The notes: generated from the sequence alone by a model not told the origin. Positions 38,350 through 46,626 are shown, counted from the first letter of the stretch. The stretch: 50,095 nt of DNA from Halobacteriales archaeon QS_5_70_15 (GCA_003022005.1 PXRQ01000068.1:1-50095), one strand, 5' to 3'. Translations and numbers: made by a program.

Positions 38350-39141
38350 TCAGTCGACCGTGCTCCGGTAGGCCTCGGCGAGGCCGTCGAGTGCCTCGTG
38401 GTGTTGCGTGGTGTGGGGCGCGGTGAGCGGCGAGACGCTCACCCGTCCCTCGACGACCGCGCGCCGGTCCGAACCCTCCGGGTCGGCGATGTCGCCGGTA
38501 GCCATGCGCTCCCAGATGCGGTCGACGATGCGGACGCCGCCGTCGCCGTCCACTTCGGCGCCCATGTCGTAGACGTGCGAGGGGCGGGTGGTCTCCATCT
38601 CCGCGTGGCCGTCGTCCTCGGGGAGGAGCGGGGCGTTCACGTTGAGGTAGTCGGCGTCCTGGAAGACGCCGGCGCCGAAAGCGTGGTCCGCGAGGTACCG
38701 CGCCGCGCGGGCTGCCTCGGCGTAGTCCCCGACGTCGGGTTCGAACTCCTCGTATGCGACGTCGGTCCCGGGGAAGTAGAGCGAGACGGCCATCGCCGGC
38801 AGGCCGAGGAACGCCGCCTCGACGGCCGCCGAGACGGTCCCCGAGCGCCCGAGGACGTAGTGGCCGAGGTTCGCCCCCCGGTTGCAGCCCGCGACCACGA
38901 GGTCAGGATCGAGCGAGAGCGCCCCGACCCCGGCGATGACGCAGTCGGTCGGCGTCCCGTCGACGACGTATCCGAGCTCGTGTTCCTCGACGGTGACCCG
39001 CCGGGAGAGCTGTCGACCGACCGCGCTCTGGTCCTCTTTCGGGGCCACGACCGTGACGTCGGCGAGCGTCGAGAGTGTCTCGTAGAGGGCGTGGATACCC
39101 GACGCGGATATCCCGTCGTCGTTGGTGAGGAGGACGTCCAT
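38350..39141 (-). CDS. surE: 5'/3'-nucleotidase SurE
   Basis: 263 aa. The metal site LLTNDDGISASGI (residues 5-17) and VAGCNRGANLG (metal-binding Asn) define SurE; SGTVSAAVEAAFLGLPAMAV is also typical. It hydrolyses nucleoside monophosphates and is linked to stress recovery. A CAAAAG element (39164-39169, minus strand CTTTTG) is about 25 nt upstream of the start. The stop codon abuts palindromic copy D. Confidence 0.95.
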   Translation of the reverse strand: MDVLLTNDDGISASGIHALYETLSTLADVTVVAPKEDQSAVGRQLSRRVTVEEHELGYVVDGTPTDCVIAGVGALSLDPDLVVAGCNRGANLGHYVLGRSGTVSAAVEAAFLGLPAMAVSLYFPGTDVAYEEFEPDVGDYAEAARAARYLADHAFGAGVFQDADYLNVNAPLLPEDDGHAEMETTRPSHVYDMGAEVDGDGGVRIVDRIWERMATGDIADPEGSDRRAVVEGRVSVSPLTAPHTTQHHEALDGLAEAYRSTVD

Positions 39142-39245
39142 GCGGTCAGGTGGGGCGGCCGGCGCAAAAGCCCACCGGGCGCCGTCCGTATCACCGACTG
39201 CACCGTGGTCAACCGTTTTAGTCGATAGACGCTACGCCCGGGCGG

Positions 39246-40442
39246 ATGGAGGGTAGGGACGAGCTGTCGGGTGCGGTGTACCGCGAGGTGTTCGGCTGCG
39301 TCGACGACGGGCTCGTGCTCATAGACCCGGAGACGGGCCGGATCACCGATGCGAACGATGCGTTCGCCGGACTCGTGGGGGTGGACAGGGCCTCGCTCGT
39401 GGACGAGCCGCTCGTCTCGATCACCAACAACGAGAGCCACGCGGCGGTGGCCTACGCCGTCGCGATGGTCGAGCGCGCGGCAGCGGGCGAGCCCCAGTCG
39501 TTCGAGTGGACGGATCTCGACGCCGACGGGGAGGAGCTCGAACTCGAGGTCCGGTTCGCGCCGGTGGCGGTCGACGGGGCGGATCTCGTGCTCGGGGTGA
39601 TACGGGACGTCACCGCCGGGCGAGAGCGCGAGCGTGCGCTCCTCCGGCGGAAGGAGCGACTCGAGGAGTTCGCGAGCGTCGTCTCCCACGACCTTCGCGG
39701 CCCGCTCAACGTCATCGAGGGGGAACTCCGAAGACACCGCGAGACGGGGGCGGACGAGCACCTCGACGCCGTCGAGGCGGCGTCCTACCACCTCGACCGG
39801 GTGGTGACCGACCTGCTCGACCTCGCGAGGGACGGACAGACCATCGCCGAGGCCGAGGAGACGTCGCTCGAGGCGGTGGCGCGGCGTGCCTGGTCGCTCG
39901 TCGATGGGCGAGGGGCGACCCTCGAGGTGACGGGCGATGCGACGCTCCGCGCCGACCCGGGCCGCCTCACGCGAGCGCTCGAGAACCTGTTCCGGAACAG
40001 CGTCGAACACGGTTCGACGGGCCCTCGCTCGCAGGCTCGCGAGGACAGCGTGGAACACGGTTCCACGAGCAGTCGGGCACAGCCCGACGAGAGTGTCGAG
40101 CACGGCTCCACCTACACCCGGGTGCAGTCGGGCGATAGCGGGGGCTGCGGCGACGGTGTCGTCGGGGGCGCCCGGGACTCGCCGGAGGTCGAGGTCGGAC
40201 CGCTCCCCGACGGTCGGGGGTTCTACGTGGCGGACGACGGGCCGGGCATCCCGCCGGGGACCCGCGAGCGGGCGTTCGACCCGGGGTTCACCACCGACTC
40301 GGACGGGACCGGCCTCGGCCTGGCCATCGTCCACCGGATCTTCGAGGCCCACGGCTGGTCCGTCGAGGTCGGCGAGAGCGAGTCCGGGGGCGCGCGCTTC
40401 GTCGTCCGCGGCGTGACGACCGGGGCGACGGCCGAGTACTGA
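39246..40442 (+). CDS. PAS-domain sensor histidine kinase
   Basis: 398 aa, no membrane span. A PAS domain (VFGCVDDGLVLIDPETGRIT ... VIRDVTAGRERER) precedes the H-box with H148 (EFASVVSHDLRGPLNVIEGE) and an HATPase domain: N-box ENLFRNSVEHGST, G1 VADDGPGIPPGTRERAF, G2 DGTGLGLAIVHRI. The N-box is followed by an unusual 45-residue insertion made of three SVEHGST repeats. A cytoplasmic two-component sensor; no response regulator lies next to it. Promoter candidate CGTTTTAGTCG (39213-39223). The TGA stop directly precedes palindromic copy E. Confidence 0.92.
   Translation: MEGRDELSGAVYREVFGCVDDGLVLIDPETGRITDANDAFAGLVGVDRASLVDEPLVSITNNESHAAVAYAVAMVERAAAGEPQSFEWTDLDADGEELELEVRFAPVAVDGADLVLGVIRDVTAGRERERALLRRKERLEEFASVVSHDLRGPLNVIEGELRRHRETGADEHLDAVEAASYHLDRVVTDLLDLARDGQTIAEAEETSLEAVARRAWSLVDGRGATLEVTGDATLRADPGRLTRALENLFRNSVEHGSTGPRSQAREDSVEHGSTSSRAQPDESVEHGSTYTRVQSGDSGGCGDGVVGGARDSPEVEVGPLPDGRGFYVADDGPGIPPGTRERAFDPGFTTDSDGTGLGLAIVHRIFEAHGWSVEVGESESGGARFVVRGVTTGATAEY
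40002..40140 (+). repeat. Three tandem hairpin units inside the kinase N-box
   Basis: Units start at 40002, 40050 and 40095 (spacings 48 and 45 nt). Each encodes SVEHGST from a DNA palindrome: GTCGAA-cacgg-TTCGAC, GTGGAA-cacgg-TTCCAC and GTCGAG-cacgg-CTCCAC. Units 1 and 2 differ on both arms in a way that keeps pairing. Each unit carries a second hairpin, clearest in unit 2: GTCGGG-cacag-CCCGAC (40072-40088). Confidence 0.85.
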
Positions 40443-40510
40443 CGGCCGTGACGGTTCCCCGGTTACGGACGATCCGTGCGGGCTACCGCCGGTAGGTGAC
40501 GACGACCGTA
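40443..40510. repeat. Dispersed palindromic element, copy E (degenerate)
   Basis: 68 bp between convergent stops. Left end CGGCCGTGACGG and right end GACGACGACCGTA retain the family arms imperfectly; the inner segment has GGTTACGG and CTACCGCCGG. It is preceded exactly by the kinase TGA (40440-40442) and followed exactly by TCA (40511-40513), the Rsm22-family stop on the minus strand. Confidence 0.6.
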
Positions 40511-42022
40511 TCACGCGACGGCGACGCGGTCCACGACCGTCTCCCCGTCGACGACGAGGTTGTACGCCGACTCGTCGTCGTTCCAGAGCACGAGGACGTT
40601 CTCGAAGGCGAGCAGGTCGCCGTAACCGGCCCCGCGAAGTGCGTCGTTGAGCGCGGACTCGCGGGTCAGCACCGCGTAGTGGTCGGTCGACTCCGAGCCG
40701 TCGCTGATCCGGTATAGCGGGTTCTTCGCCGGATCGCCGCTCAGATCGTGGCTCAGCTTCAGCGCCACGAGGTCGACCCGCTTGGTGACGTGCCGTTCCG
40801 AGTCGGCCAGTTTCGCGTACCGGTCGGGGTCCGGGGTGAACTCGATCGCCCGCGCGCCGTCGCTCCGGACCGTCGCGTAGGCGTACTGGACGTCGACGTT
40901 GACGAAGGTGCTCTCCCCCCCGGCGGCCTCGTCGAGCCGGCGCTGGAATCCCGGCACCGCGAGGTCGGACCGGACCGCGAACGTCCACCCGCGATCGGTC
41001 GGGTGCTCGCCGGGCCAGAGCCGGAGCGTCGGTGCGTAGGTGTCGTACGGCCCGTCGTCGACGAGCGCCCGCTCGACCTCGCGGAGCCCGGTCGCCGTCT
41101 CGAGGTCCGCGGGCGCGAGCAGGAGGCACGTCCCGTCCTCGGCCAGGCACTCGCAGTAGCGTCGCGTCACGCCCACCGGGTCGTCCAGTTCGGAGAGGAC
41201 GTTCCCGAACAGGAGGAGGTCGTACTCCCCCTCCGGTTCGAACGACTCCGCGGTCTCCCGGTGGAGCTCGGTACGGAACGACGGCCGGGCTCCCTCGAGC
41301 ATCGATTCGAACACCCCGGCGGCGGCGCTCGGCTCGACGGCGTGGTACTCCACCAGCGACGCCCCGGGAAGCAGGTCGTGGATACCGAGCGCCGGCCCGC
41401 CCACGCCCGCGCCGACGTCAAGCACCCGGAGCCTGCGGGAAAGGAGGTCGTCCTCGGCGAGGTCAGCCAGGGGGTACTGCACCGCCGCGTAGTAGTCCGG
41501 GAGGTGGTAGACGGCGTAGGCGTGGGCCGTCTCGCGGTCGTACTCCACGGGACGGTCGCGGTAGTAGTCCTCCTTCAAGCGGCGGATCCGATCGCGGAGC
41601 GCGTCCCCGTCTCCTCGCGGGCCGCGAAACGGCATTGCCGTCTCGTTCGAGGCGGTTTCACCACCTCGCCGCCCGCTCGAACGGTCCGCGGAGCTTCGCT
41701 CCGCGCTACTCCCGCCCTCGTGCCAGTCCGGGCCGTAGGCCTCCGCGAGGAGGTCCTCCAGGCGGTTCGCGTACGCCTCGGGGAAGGCCTCGACGCCCCG
41801 GAAGTCCACGTCCGCGGGTCCCTCCTCGACGGGGACGAACGTGCCGTCCGCCCGTTCGCGCATCCCGAGATCGAAGGCGGCCTCGCGGAGTACCCCCCGG
41901 ACGACCGCCGGGTGGGGCCGGCCGGGGACGTACTCGTGTATCTCCTCGGGGTCGACCGGCCGGACGTTCCTGAGATAGCGGGCGTTGTCGAGGATCGCCT
42001 GGCGGGCCTCGCGGTCGGTCAC
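40511..42022 (-). CDS. Rsm22-family ribosomal methyltransferase-like protein
   Basis: 503 aa from GTG 42022, which overlaps the TyrA-like stop (GTGA). Rsm22-like layout: helical N-terminus (PEAYANRLEDLLAEAYGP), LRDRIRRLKEDYYRDRPVEY, HAYAVYHLPDYYAAVQYPLA, then the SAM site LRVLDVGAGVGGPALGIHDL and YDLLLFGNVLSELDDP. Family members are tied to small-subunit ribosome assembly and methylation. A cysteine cluster seen in mitochondrial relatives is not evident. A palindrome-rich insertion encodes SSAERSSADRSSGRRGGETA near residue 110. Confidence 0.82.
   Translation of the reverse strand: MTDREARQAILDNARYLRNVRPVDPEEIHEYVPGRPHPAVVRGVLREAAFDLGMRERADGTFVPVEEGPADVDFRGVEAFPEAYANRLEDLLAEAYGPDWHEGGSSAERSSADRSSGRRGGETASNETAMPFRGPRGDGDALRDRIRRLKEDYYRDRPVEYDRETAHAYAVYHLPDYYAAVQYPLADLAEDDLLSRRLRVLDVGAGVGGPALGIHDLLPGASLVEYHAVEPSAAAGVFESMLEGARPSFRTELHRETAESFEPEGEYDLLLFGNVLSELDDPVGVTRRYCECLAEDGTCLLLAPADLETATGLREVERALVDDGPYDTYAPTLRLWPGEHPTDRGWTFAVRSDLAVPGFQRRLDEAAGGESTFVNVDVQYAYATVRSDGARAIEFTPDPDRYAKLADSERHVTKRVDLVALKLSHDLSGDPAKNPLYRISDGSESTDHYAVLTRESALNDALRGAGYGDLLAFENVLVLWNDDESAYNLVVDGETVVDRVAVA
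41644..41704. repeat. Two adjacent palindromes within the Rsm22-like gene
   Basis: GCGGAG-cttcg-CTCCGC (41688-41704) and arms CGTTCGAG (41644-41651) / CTCGAACG (41676-41683) lie side by side in the segment encoding the serine/arginine-rich, non-conserved loop. The composition is unlike the rest of the protein, so this looks like inserted hairpin DNA tolerated in frame. Confidence 0.7.
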
Positions 42023-42780
42023 GGTCCGTCCCCTCCCGTTCCCTCGGTCGCATCGCGGTAGAGCCGCTCGAACGCTCCCGTGTCCGCGTCGGCGACCCGC
42101 CGCGCGGCGTCGGCCACGTCCCCCGCGCCCTCGAACGTTCCCTGTATCTCCGCGTAGACCGACGGCTCGTTGCCGGTCACCCGCTCGGCGACCGCCTCGA
42201 GATCCGCCGAAACCGGCGTGTGGAACCGATCGTCGACGTCCTCGGCCGCGAGCGCGTAGGCGAGGACCGCCGTGTGTGCCCTGGCCTGGACCGTCCGCAT
42301 CGCCTCGTCGTGCTCCTCGGGAGTGGTCTCGAACAGATCGTTGCCCCGGTCGGCGAGGACCTTCCGGACCGTCTCCAGCACCGGGCCGTCGGATCCGGCG
42401 ACGACGGCGACGTTCCCGGGTTCGCTCGACGGGGCGAAAAGCGGGTGGAGGCTGGCCCGCTCGCGGTCGGGCGCGTGCTCCGCCATCGCTCTCACGGGAC
42501 CGGTCATTACCCCCGAGACGTCGAGGATCGCTCGCTCCGCCCGCGGGACGTGCTCGGCGATGGCGGCCTCGGTCGCGGAGATGGGGACGGCAACACAGAC
42601 CAGGTCGAACCCCTCCCCACCGTCGAGATCGGCCGTCCGGCCCCCTTCGACGTCGGCCGCCGCAATCTCCGCCGCGTCCGGGTCCCTGTCGGCGAACGCC
42701 ACCTCCCAGTCGGTCCCCTCGGCGAGACGTCGGCCGAGCCACCGGCCCATTTCCCCCGCGCCGACCACCAGTACGTCCAT
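42019..42780 (-). CDS. Prephenate dehydrogenase-like protein (TyrA family)
   Basis: 253 aa. The NAD(P)-binding Rossmann start is VLVVGAGEMGRWLGRRLAEG, with acidic FADRD after the second strand, then VCVAVPISATEAAIAEHVPR, AILDVSGVMTGPVRAM, ASLHPLFAPSSEPGNVAVVA (catalytic-region His in LHPLF) and the helical dimerisation half. It would convert prephenate to 4-hydroxyphenylpyruvate for tyrosine synthesis, connecting with shikimate kinase and chorismate mutase 12 kb away. Its stop overlaps the downstream Rsm22-like start. Confidence 0.88.
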   Translation of the reverse strand: MDVLVVGAGEMGRWLGRRLAEGTDWEVAFADRDPDAAEIAAADVEGGRTADLDGGEGFDLVCVAVPISATEAAIAEHVPRAERAILDVSGVMTGPVRAMAEHAPDRERASLHPLFAPSSEPGNVAVVAGSDGPVLETVRKVLADRGNDLFETTPEEHDEAMRTVQARAHTAVLAYALAAEDVDDRFHTPVSADLEAVAERVTGNEPSVYAEIQGTFEGAGDVADAARRVADADTGAFERLYRDATEGTGGDGP

Positions 42781-42887
42781 CGCTCCGGGGTAGCCGGCGG
42801 TGGCGCAAAAAGAGACGGGTTCGTCTCGGCGGTAGCGGTGTGGTTCCGGCGAACCGACCGTTGGGAAGACCGGCGTATTTCGGCCGT

Positions 42888-43170
42888 ATGTCTGGAGCGA
42901 CTACGGGGAGCGACCGAGCGGACGATATGGTCACCGAAGTTCAAACTCACAGAATCGTTCCTCAAGGGGATCGGCGACACATGGCAGGGACGCGGATTCG
43001 ACAGCCGGAGCGAGTTCATCCGCTGCGTGCTCCGCGACGCCGTCGAATTCCTGACCTTCGACCGTGACGAACTCGTCGCACGCATCGAAGGGGAAGCGGA
43101 CATCCGCGAGGGGAGGACGAGGCCCGCGATCGGCTCGGCACGGGTGATGAGTGACGACGGGTGGCGGTGA
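42888..43170 (+). pseudogene. RHH (CopG/ParD-like) antitoxin, frameshifted
   Basis: From ATG 42888 the frame reads MSGATTGSDRADDMVT and then shifts (2 nt missing or 1 extra) to KFKLTESFLKGIGDTWQGRG, FDSRSEFIRCVLRDAVEFLT, EGEADIREGRTR. The strand-helix-helix with SRSEFIRxxLRDAVE is the ribbon-helix-helix DNA-binding signature of haloarchaeal antitoxins. The tail overlaps the RelE-like start by 24 nt, the usual type II toxin-antitoxin layout. Confidence 0.78.
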
Positions 43171-43426
43171 GAACTCTCCGAACGAGCGGCAAACGGCCTC
43201 GAAGCACTCGATAGGGAGACCCAACAGCGGGTTCTCGACAAGTCGACGCAGTGGTCGGCGACGATTTCCGTGACCCACCGGACTCCGCCGAGCCGCTGAC
43301 GGGTGCGAAGCCGTGGCAGTCGCTGCGGATCGGTGACTACCGCGCAATCGTCCGGTTCGACCGCGATGGGAAGGGTATGCAGGTCGGTGCGGTCGGCCAC
43401 CCGTCCTCGACGACGAGTTCCCGTGA
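43147..43426 (+). pseudogene. RelE/ParE-family toxin, multiply disrupted
   Basis: ATG 43147 encodes MSDDGWR, then an in-frame TGA replaces the expected Trp; ELSERAANGLEALDRETQQR and VLDK follow, then a 1-nt loss shifts the frame to DAVVGDDFRDPPDSAEPLTG, AKPWQSLRIGDYRAIVRFDR, GMQVGAVGH. A further shift near 43410 is needed to reach DDEFP-stop at 43424-43426. LTG...RIGDYRAI(V)R is the RelE catalytic-core pattern. The toxin is dead by at least three lesions, consistent with genuine decay of the module. Confidence 0.78.
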
Positions 43427-43458
43427 GTGGGCCGTGCGGTCCCAGTCAGCCTCGACGC

Positions 43459-44628
43459 TCAGACCACCAGGTCCCGACCGTAGCTCATCAGGTTCTCGTA
43501 GCCGCCCTCGCGGACGACGGCGATGTCCTCGATGCGGACCCCCCCGTGCTCGGGGTCGTACAGCCCGGGCTCTATGGTGACGACCATACCGTCCTCGAGT
43601 TCGTTCTCGGCCGTGCTGACCCGCGGGTACTCGTGGATGTCGAGGCCGACGCCGTGGCCGGTCGAGTGGATGAACCCCGTCTCCGCCGACTCGTCGGACC
43701 GGAGGGTGGGCCAGCCGGCGCCCTCGTAGACGTCACAGACCGCGTCGTGGACCGCCGATCCCGAGACGCCCGCCTCGAGGACCTCGAACGCGGCGTCCAT
43801 CGCCTCCTCCGTGAGGCCGTACCACTCCCTGATCGTCTCCGAGGGCTCGCCCACGCAGAAGGTGCGCGTCATGTCCGCGAAGTAGCCGGTCTCCTTCGAG
43901 TGGGGGAAGATGTCGACGATGATCGGCTCGTCCTCGTAGAGCGGGCCGGAGCCCCGGTCGTGGGGGTCGGCGGCGTCGGCGCCGCAGGCGACGATGGTCT
44001 CGGCGAGCGCACAGCCGTTACGGAGCAGCGACACCTCGATCTCCTCGGTGACCCGCTCGCTGGTGAGCACCTCCCCATCGAGGTGGAGGACGCCGTCGAC
44101 GTCCGGTTCGGCGTCCCGGAGCATCCGCTCGGCGGTCGCCATCGCCTTCTCGTTGGCCCGCTGTGACTCGCGCATCCAGTCGATCTCCGTTTCGGTCTTC
44201 GTCGCGCGGATGCGACCGACGGTGTCCTCGTGGTCGGCGTTCACCTCGACGTCGAGGTCGCGCAGGCCGTCCGCGAGACCGACCGGGAACGCCGAGGGCA
44301 CGGCCACGCTCCCGACGTCGTGAGCTGCCAGGAACGCCGCGACGACCCGGTGGTGGCCCTCCGCGTCCCCGTACTCCTCGATCTTCGCCCTCGCGTCGTA
44401 GTCGGCGGTCCGCTCGACGCTCCCCCGCGCCTCCTTCCTCGCCCGGCCGTACTCCAGCCCGGAGACGAGGAGGTGTACCTCGTCGTCGTACAGGGTCGTG
44501 AACGGGTCGGGGGCGTCGAACCCCGAGAGGTATCGCTGATCGGCCAGCTCCGAGTCGTCGTGGAGGAGGTAGCCGTCGACCCCGCGCTCGTCCAGGAGGT
44601 CGTCGAGCCGGGAGAGGTCCGGTTCCAT
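43459..44628 (-). CDS. M24-family Xaa-Pro aminopeptidase
   Basis: 389 aa from ATG 44628. After an N-terminal creatinase-like domain (RYLSGFDAPDPFTTLYDDEV) the pita-bread domain shows all five metal ligands in context: IIVDIFPHS (Asp), GYFADMTRTF (Asp), IHSTGHGVGLDIHEYP (His), MVVTIEPGLYDP (Glu), GVRIEDIAVV (Glu). It removes N-terminal residues preceding proline, in the cytoplasm. Convergent with the decayed toxin gene. Confidence 0.93.
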   Translation of the reverse strand: MEPDLSRLDDLLDERGVDGYLLHDDSELADQRYLSGFDAPDPFTTLYDDEVHLLVSGLEYGRARKEARGSVERTADYDARAKIEEYGDAEGHHRVVAAFLAAHDVGSVAVPSAFPVGLADGLRDLDVEVNADHEDTVGRIRATKTETEIDWMRESQRANEKAMATAERMLRDAEPDVDGVLHLDGEVLTSERVTEEIEVSLLRNGCALAETIVACGADAADPHDRGSGPLYEDEPIIVDIFPHSKETGYFADMTRTFCVGEPSETIREWYGLTEEAMDAAFEVLEAGVSGSAVHDAVCDVYEGAGWPTLRSDESAETGFIHSTGHGVGLDIHEYPRVSTAENELEDGMVVTIEPGLYDPEHGGVRIEDIAVVREGGYENLMSYGRDLVV

Positions 44629-44743
44629 GCCCGACAGGTGGTCTGCCCGCCCTATAGGGGTTCCGGGTGGGGGTCGACCGGGAGCCCCGCCGTACCCGTC
44701 GCCGGTCCGAAGCCCTTTGGCCGTCGGACCGCCTCGACCGACC

Positions 44744-45028
44744 ATGCCAGCCGACCTCGAGGAGAAGACCGACCGCTACGAGCGACTGCTCGCCGAGGCG
44801 CTCGACGCCGCGACCGTCGCCGTCCCCGGGGGGACGCCGCTCGCAGACGCCGCCGACGAGTGCGCGGATATGGCACGGTCGTACCTCGAAGACGGCCGGC
44901 ACTTCCGGGAGCAGGAGGACCACGTCAACGCGCTCGCGGCGTTCTCCTACGGCCACGCCTGGCTCGACGCCGGCGCGCGCATCGGCCTGTTCGACGTCCC
45001 CGAGGAGGGGCACCTGTTCACGCAGTGA
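44744..45028 (+). CDS. DUF357-family protein
   Basis: 94 aa from ATG 44744 (MPADLEEKTDRYERLLAEAL). Two long helices with ADECADMARSYLEDGRHFRE and NALAAFSYGHAWLDAGARIG, which is the DUF357 helical-hairpin signature. These archaeal proteins are of unknown function. Promoter candidate AAGCCCTTTGG at 44710-44720. Confidence 0.87.
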   Translation: MPADLEEKTDRYERLLAEALDAATVAVPGGTPLADAADECADMARSYLEDGRHFREQEDHVNALAAFSYGHAWLDAGARIGLFDVPEEGHLFTQ

Positions 45029-45079
45029 GACAGAGCGCGGACCGCCGGAGGTATGACCGGTCGACCGCTCCGGGCCACC

Positions 45080-45532
45080 ATGAGCGACGACGACGGAACC
45101 GGGTCCGATGAGGTCGTCCGGGTGATCTCGGAGGAGGATCTCGAGGCCGCCCTCGGCCTCCGTCGCGAGGTGTTCATCGAGGAGCAGGACGTCCCGGAGG
45201 CGCTCGAGCTCGACGGTCTCGACACCGAGTCGACCCACTTCCTCGCCCGCCGGGGAGGCGAGCCCGTGGGCACGGCCCGGCTGCGGGACCACGGCGACGG
45301 GGTCGCGAAGGCCGAGCGGGTGGCCGTCCGGCAGTCCCGCCGCGGCGAGGGCTGGGGGAGGCGGATCATGATCGCCGTCGAGGAGCACGCGAGCGAGGCC
45401 GGCTACGAGCGGGTCCGTCTCGCCGCGCAGGTCCCGGTGGTCGGCTTCTACGAGCGACTGGGCTACGAGGTGGTGAGCGAGGAGTTCACGGACGCGGGCA
45501 TCCCCCACCGATCGATGGAGAAGCCGCTCTGA
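45080..45532 (+). CDS. GNAT acetyltransferase (ElaA-like)
   Basis: 150 aa from ATG 45080 (an in-frame ATG at 45053 follows GGAGGT too closely for a normal ribosome binding site). Motifs: LRREVFIEEQDVPEALELDG (typical ElaA-like start), HFLARRGGEPVGTARL, AERVAVRQSRRGEGWGRRIM (acetyl-CoA loop RRGEGWG), RVRLAAQVPVVGFYERLGYE, VSEEFTDAGIPHRSM. Substrate is unknown. The TGA stop abuts palindromic copy F exactly. Confidence 0.9.
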   Translation: MSDDDGTGSDEVVRVISEEDLEAALGLRREVFIEEQDVPEALELDGLDTESTHFLARRGGEPVGTARLRDHGDGVAKAERVAVRQSRRGEGWGRRIMIAVEEHASEAGYERVRLAAQVPVVGFYERLGYEVVSEEFTDAGIPHRSMEKPL

Positions 45533-45612
45533 TACGGTCGTGCGTAGCCTTTTACCGCTGAGCGTCGGCCCCGGGTCGGGCGCTCGTCGGTAAACCGGTA
45601 CGCACGACCGTA
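45533..45612. repeat. Dispersed palindromic element, copy F
   Basis: 80 bp with near-perfect arms TACGGTCGTGCGTA (45533-45546) and TACGCACGACCGTA (45599-45612), inner stem TTTACCG / CGGTAAA and a further GAGCGTCGGCCC / GGGCGCTC pairing, so almost the whole element folds into one hairpin. It begins right after the GNAT TGA and ends 4 nt before the stop of the convergent phosphorylase gene. Confidence 0.92.
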
Positions 45613-45616
45613 CGAA

Positions 45617-46393
45617 TCACTCCCGGGCCGCCAGCCCCCGGACGACCCGGTCGCCGAGGTCGAGCAGGTACTCCTCGACTTCGTGGAACTTCGGCTCCCA
45701 GGTGTCCGGTCCGAGGTAGTCGCTCGGGACGAACGCGGCCGCGGCCTCGACCCCGCAGTGGTCCGCGACAGCGACCCCGGCGGCGGCCTCCATCTCGACG
45801 GTCAGGACGCCCTCGGCGGCGTAGCGTTCGACCTCGACCCGGGTCTCCCTGAACGGCGCGTCGGTCGTCCACGTCGGCCCCGTCCGGACCGACCGCTCGC
45901 CGTCGTCCAGCCGGTCCGCGAGCCGATCGGTCAGATCGCCCGGCGGCCCGATAGACCGAGTCGCCGGCAGGTAGTGGTAGGAGGTGCCCTCGTCCCGGAG
46001 GGCCTCGGTCGCCACCAGCACGTCGGTCGAGTCGACGTCCGGATCGAGGACGCCGGCGTAGCCACGGAGGGTGAACGACTCGACGCCGCGGTATGCGAGC
46101 GACTCGACGGCCATCGCCGTCGCGGGCGCCCCGATGCCGAACCCGCCGACGACACCCACGCCGGGGTCCGGATCGGTGAGTCGGTGGATGCTGCCCCCGT
46201 AGAACGAGGAACGGAGCTGCCTGCTCGGGTGTTTCTCGACGAGGTGTGCGAGGAGCGACCCGCTGAAGCAGACGACCATCGACGCCGGGACGTCATCGAC
46301 GCCGTGCCCCCGTTCGCGGGCGTAGGCCGCCTCCAGTTCGGCGGAGAGCACGGGGTCGCTCTCGTACTTCCCCTCGTGGAGCGGCACCGGCAT
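45617..46393 (-). CDS. Nucleoside phosphorylase (uridine phosphorylase-like)
   Basis: 258 aa. Phosphorylase pattern: MVVCFSGSLLAHLVEKHPSR, GVVGGFGIGAPATAMAVESL (phosphate-binding GxGxGAPA loop), SFTLRGYAGVLDPDVDSTDV, TSYHYLPA and the ribose/base site YAAEGVLTVEMEAAAGVAVA (catalytic ExEA). It cleaves nucleosides with phosphate, for salvage. The base preference cannot be read from sequence. It is convergent with the GNAT gene across copy F. Confidence 0.9.
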   Translation of the reverse strand: MPVPLHEGKYESDPVLSAELEAAYARERGHGVDDVPASMVVCFSGSLLAHLVEKHPSRQLRSSFYGGSIHRLTDPDPGVGVVGGFGIGAPATAMAVESLAYRGVESFTLRGYAGVLDPDVDSTDVLVATEALRDEGTSYHYLPATRSIGPPGDLTDRLADRLDDGERSVRTGPTWTTDAPFRETRVEVERYAAEGVLTVEMEAAAGVAVADHCGVEAAAAFVPSDYLGPDTWEPKFHEVEEYLLDLGDRVVRGLAARE

Positions 46394-46626
46394 GTCCCCG
46401 GAGAGGGTTCCGGCGGACGAGATACCGTCGGACGGAACGGTCGATAGTCCCGGCCGGGGTGCGCTACCGGCCGACCCTGCCGAGGCCTCTGCCCGGAGCG
46501 TATGGACCCCCTGGGTGGTCGTTCCGATCCCGTGAAGGTCCCGGGCCTGTCACCGGCCGGTCGGCGGCGCCGCAGGCTCCGACCGGCCGGTAAACGCTTA
46601 TCGGACAGGCGGCGCGAGTCGGCCAC

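Noticed and set aside
40443..45612. Interpreting all six palindromes simply as bidirectional transcription terminators
   Set aside because: Copies A, B and C are not between convergent genes and copy C splits a coding sequence, so termination alone cannot explain them, though it may be a secondary effect.
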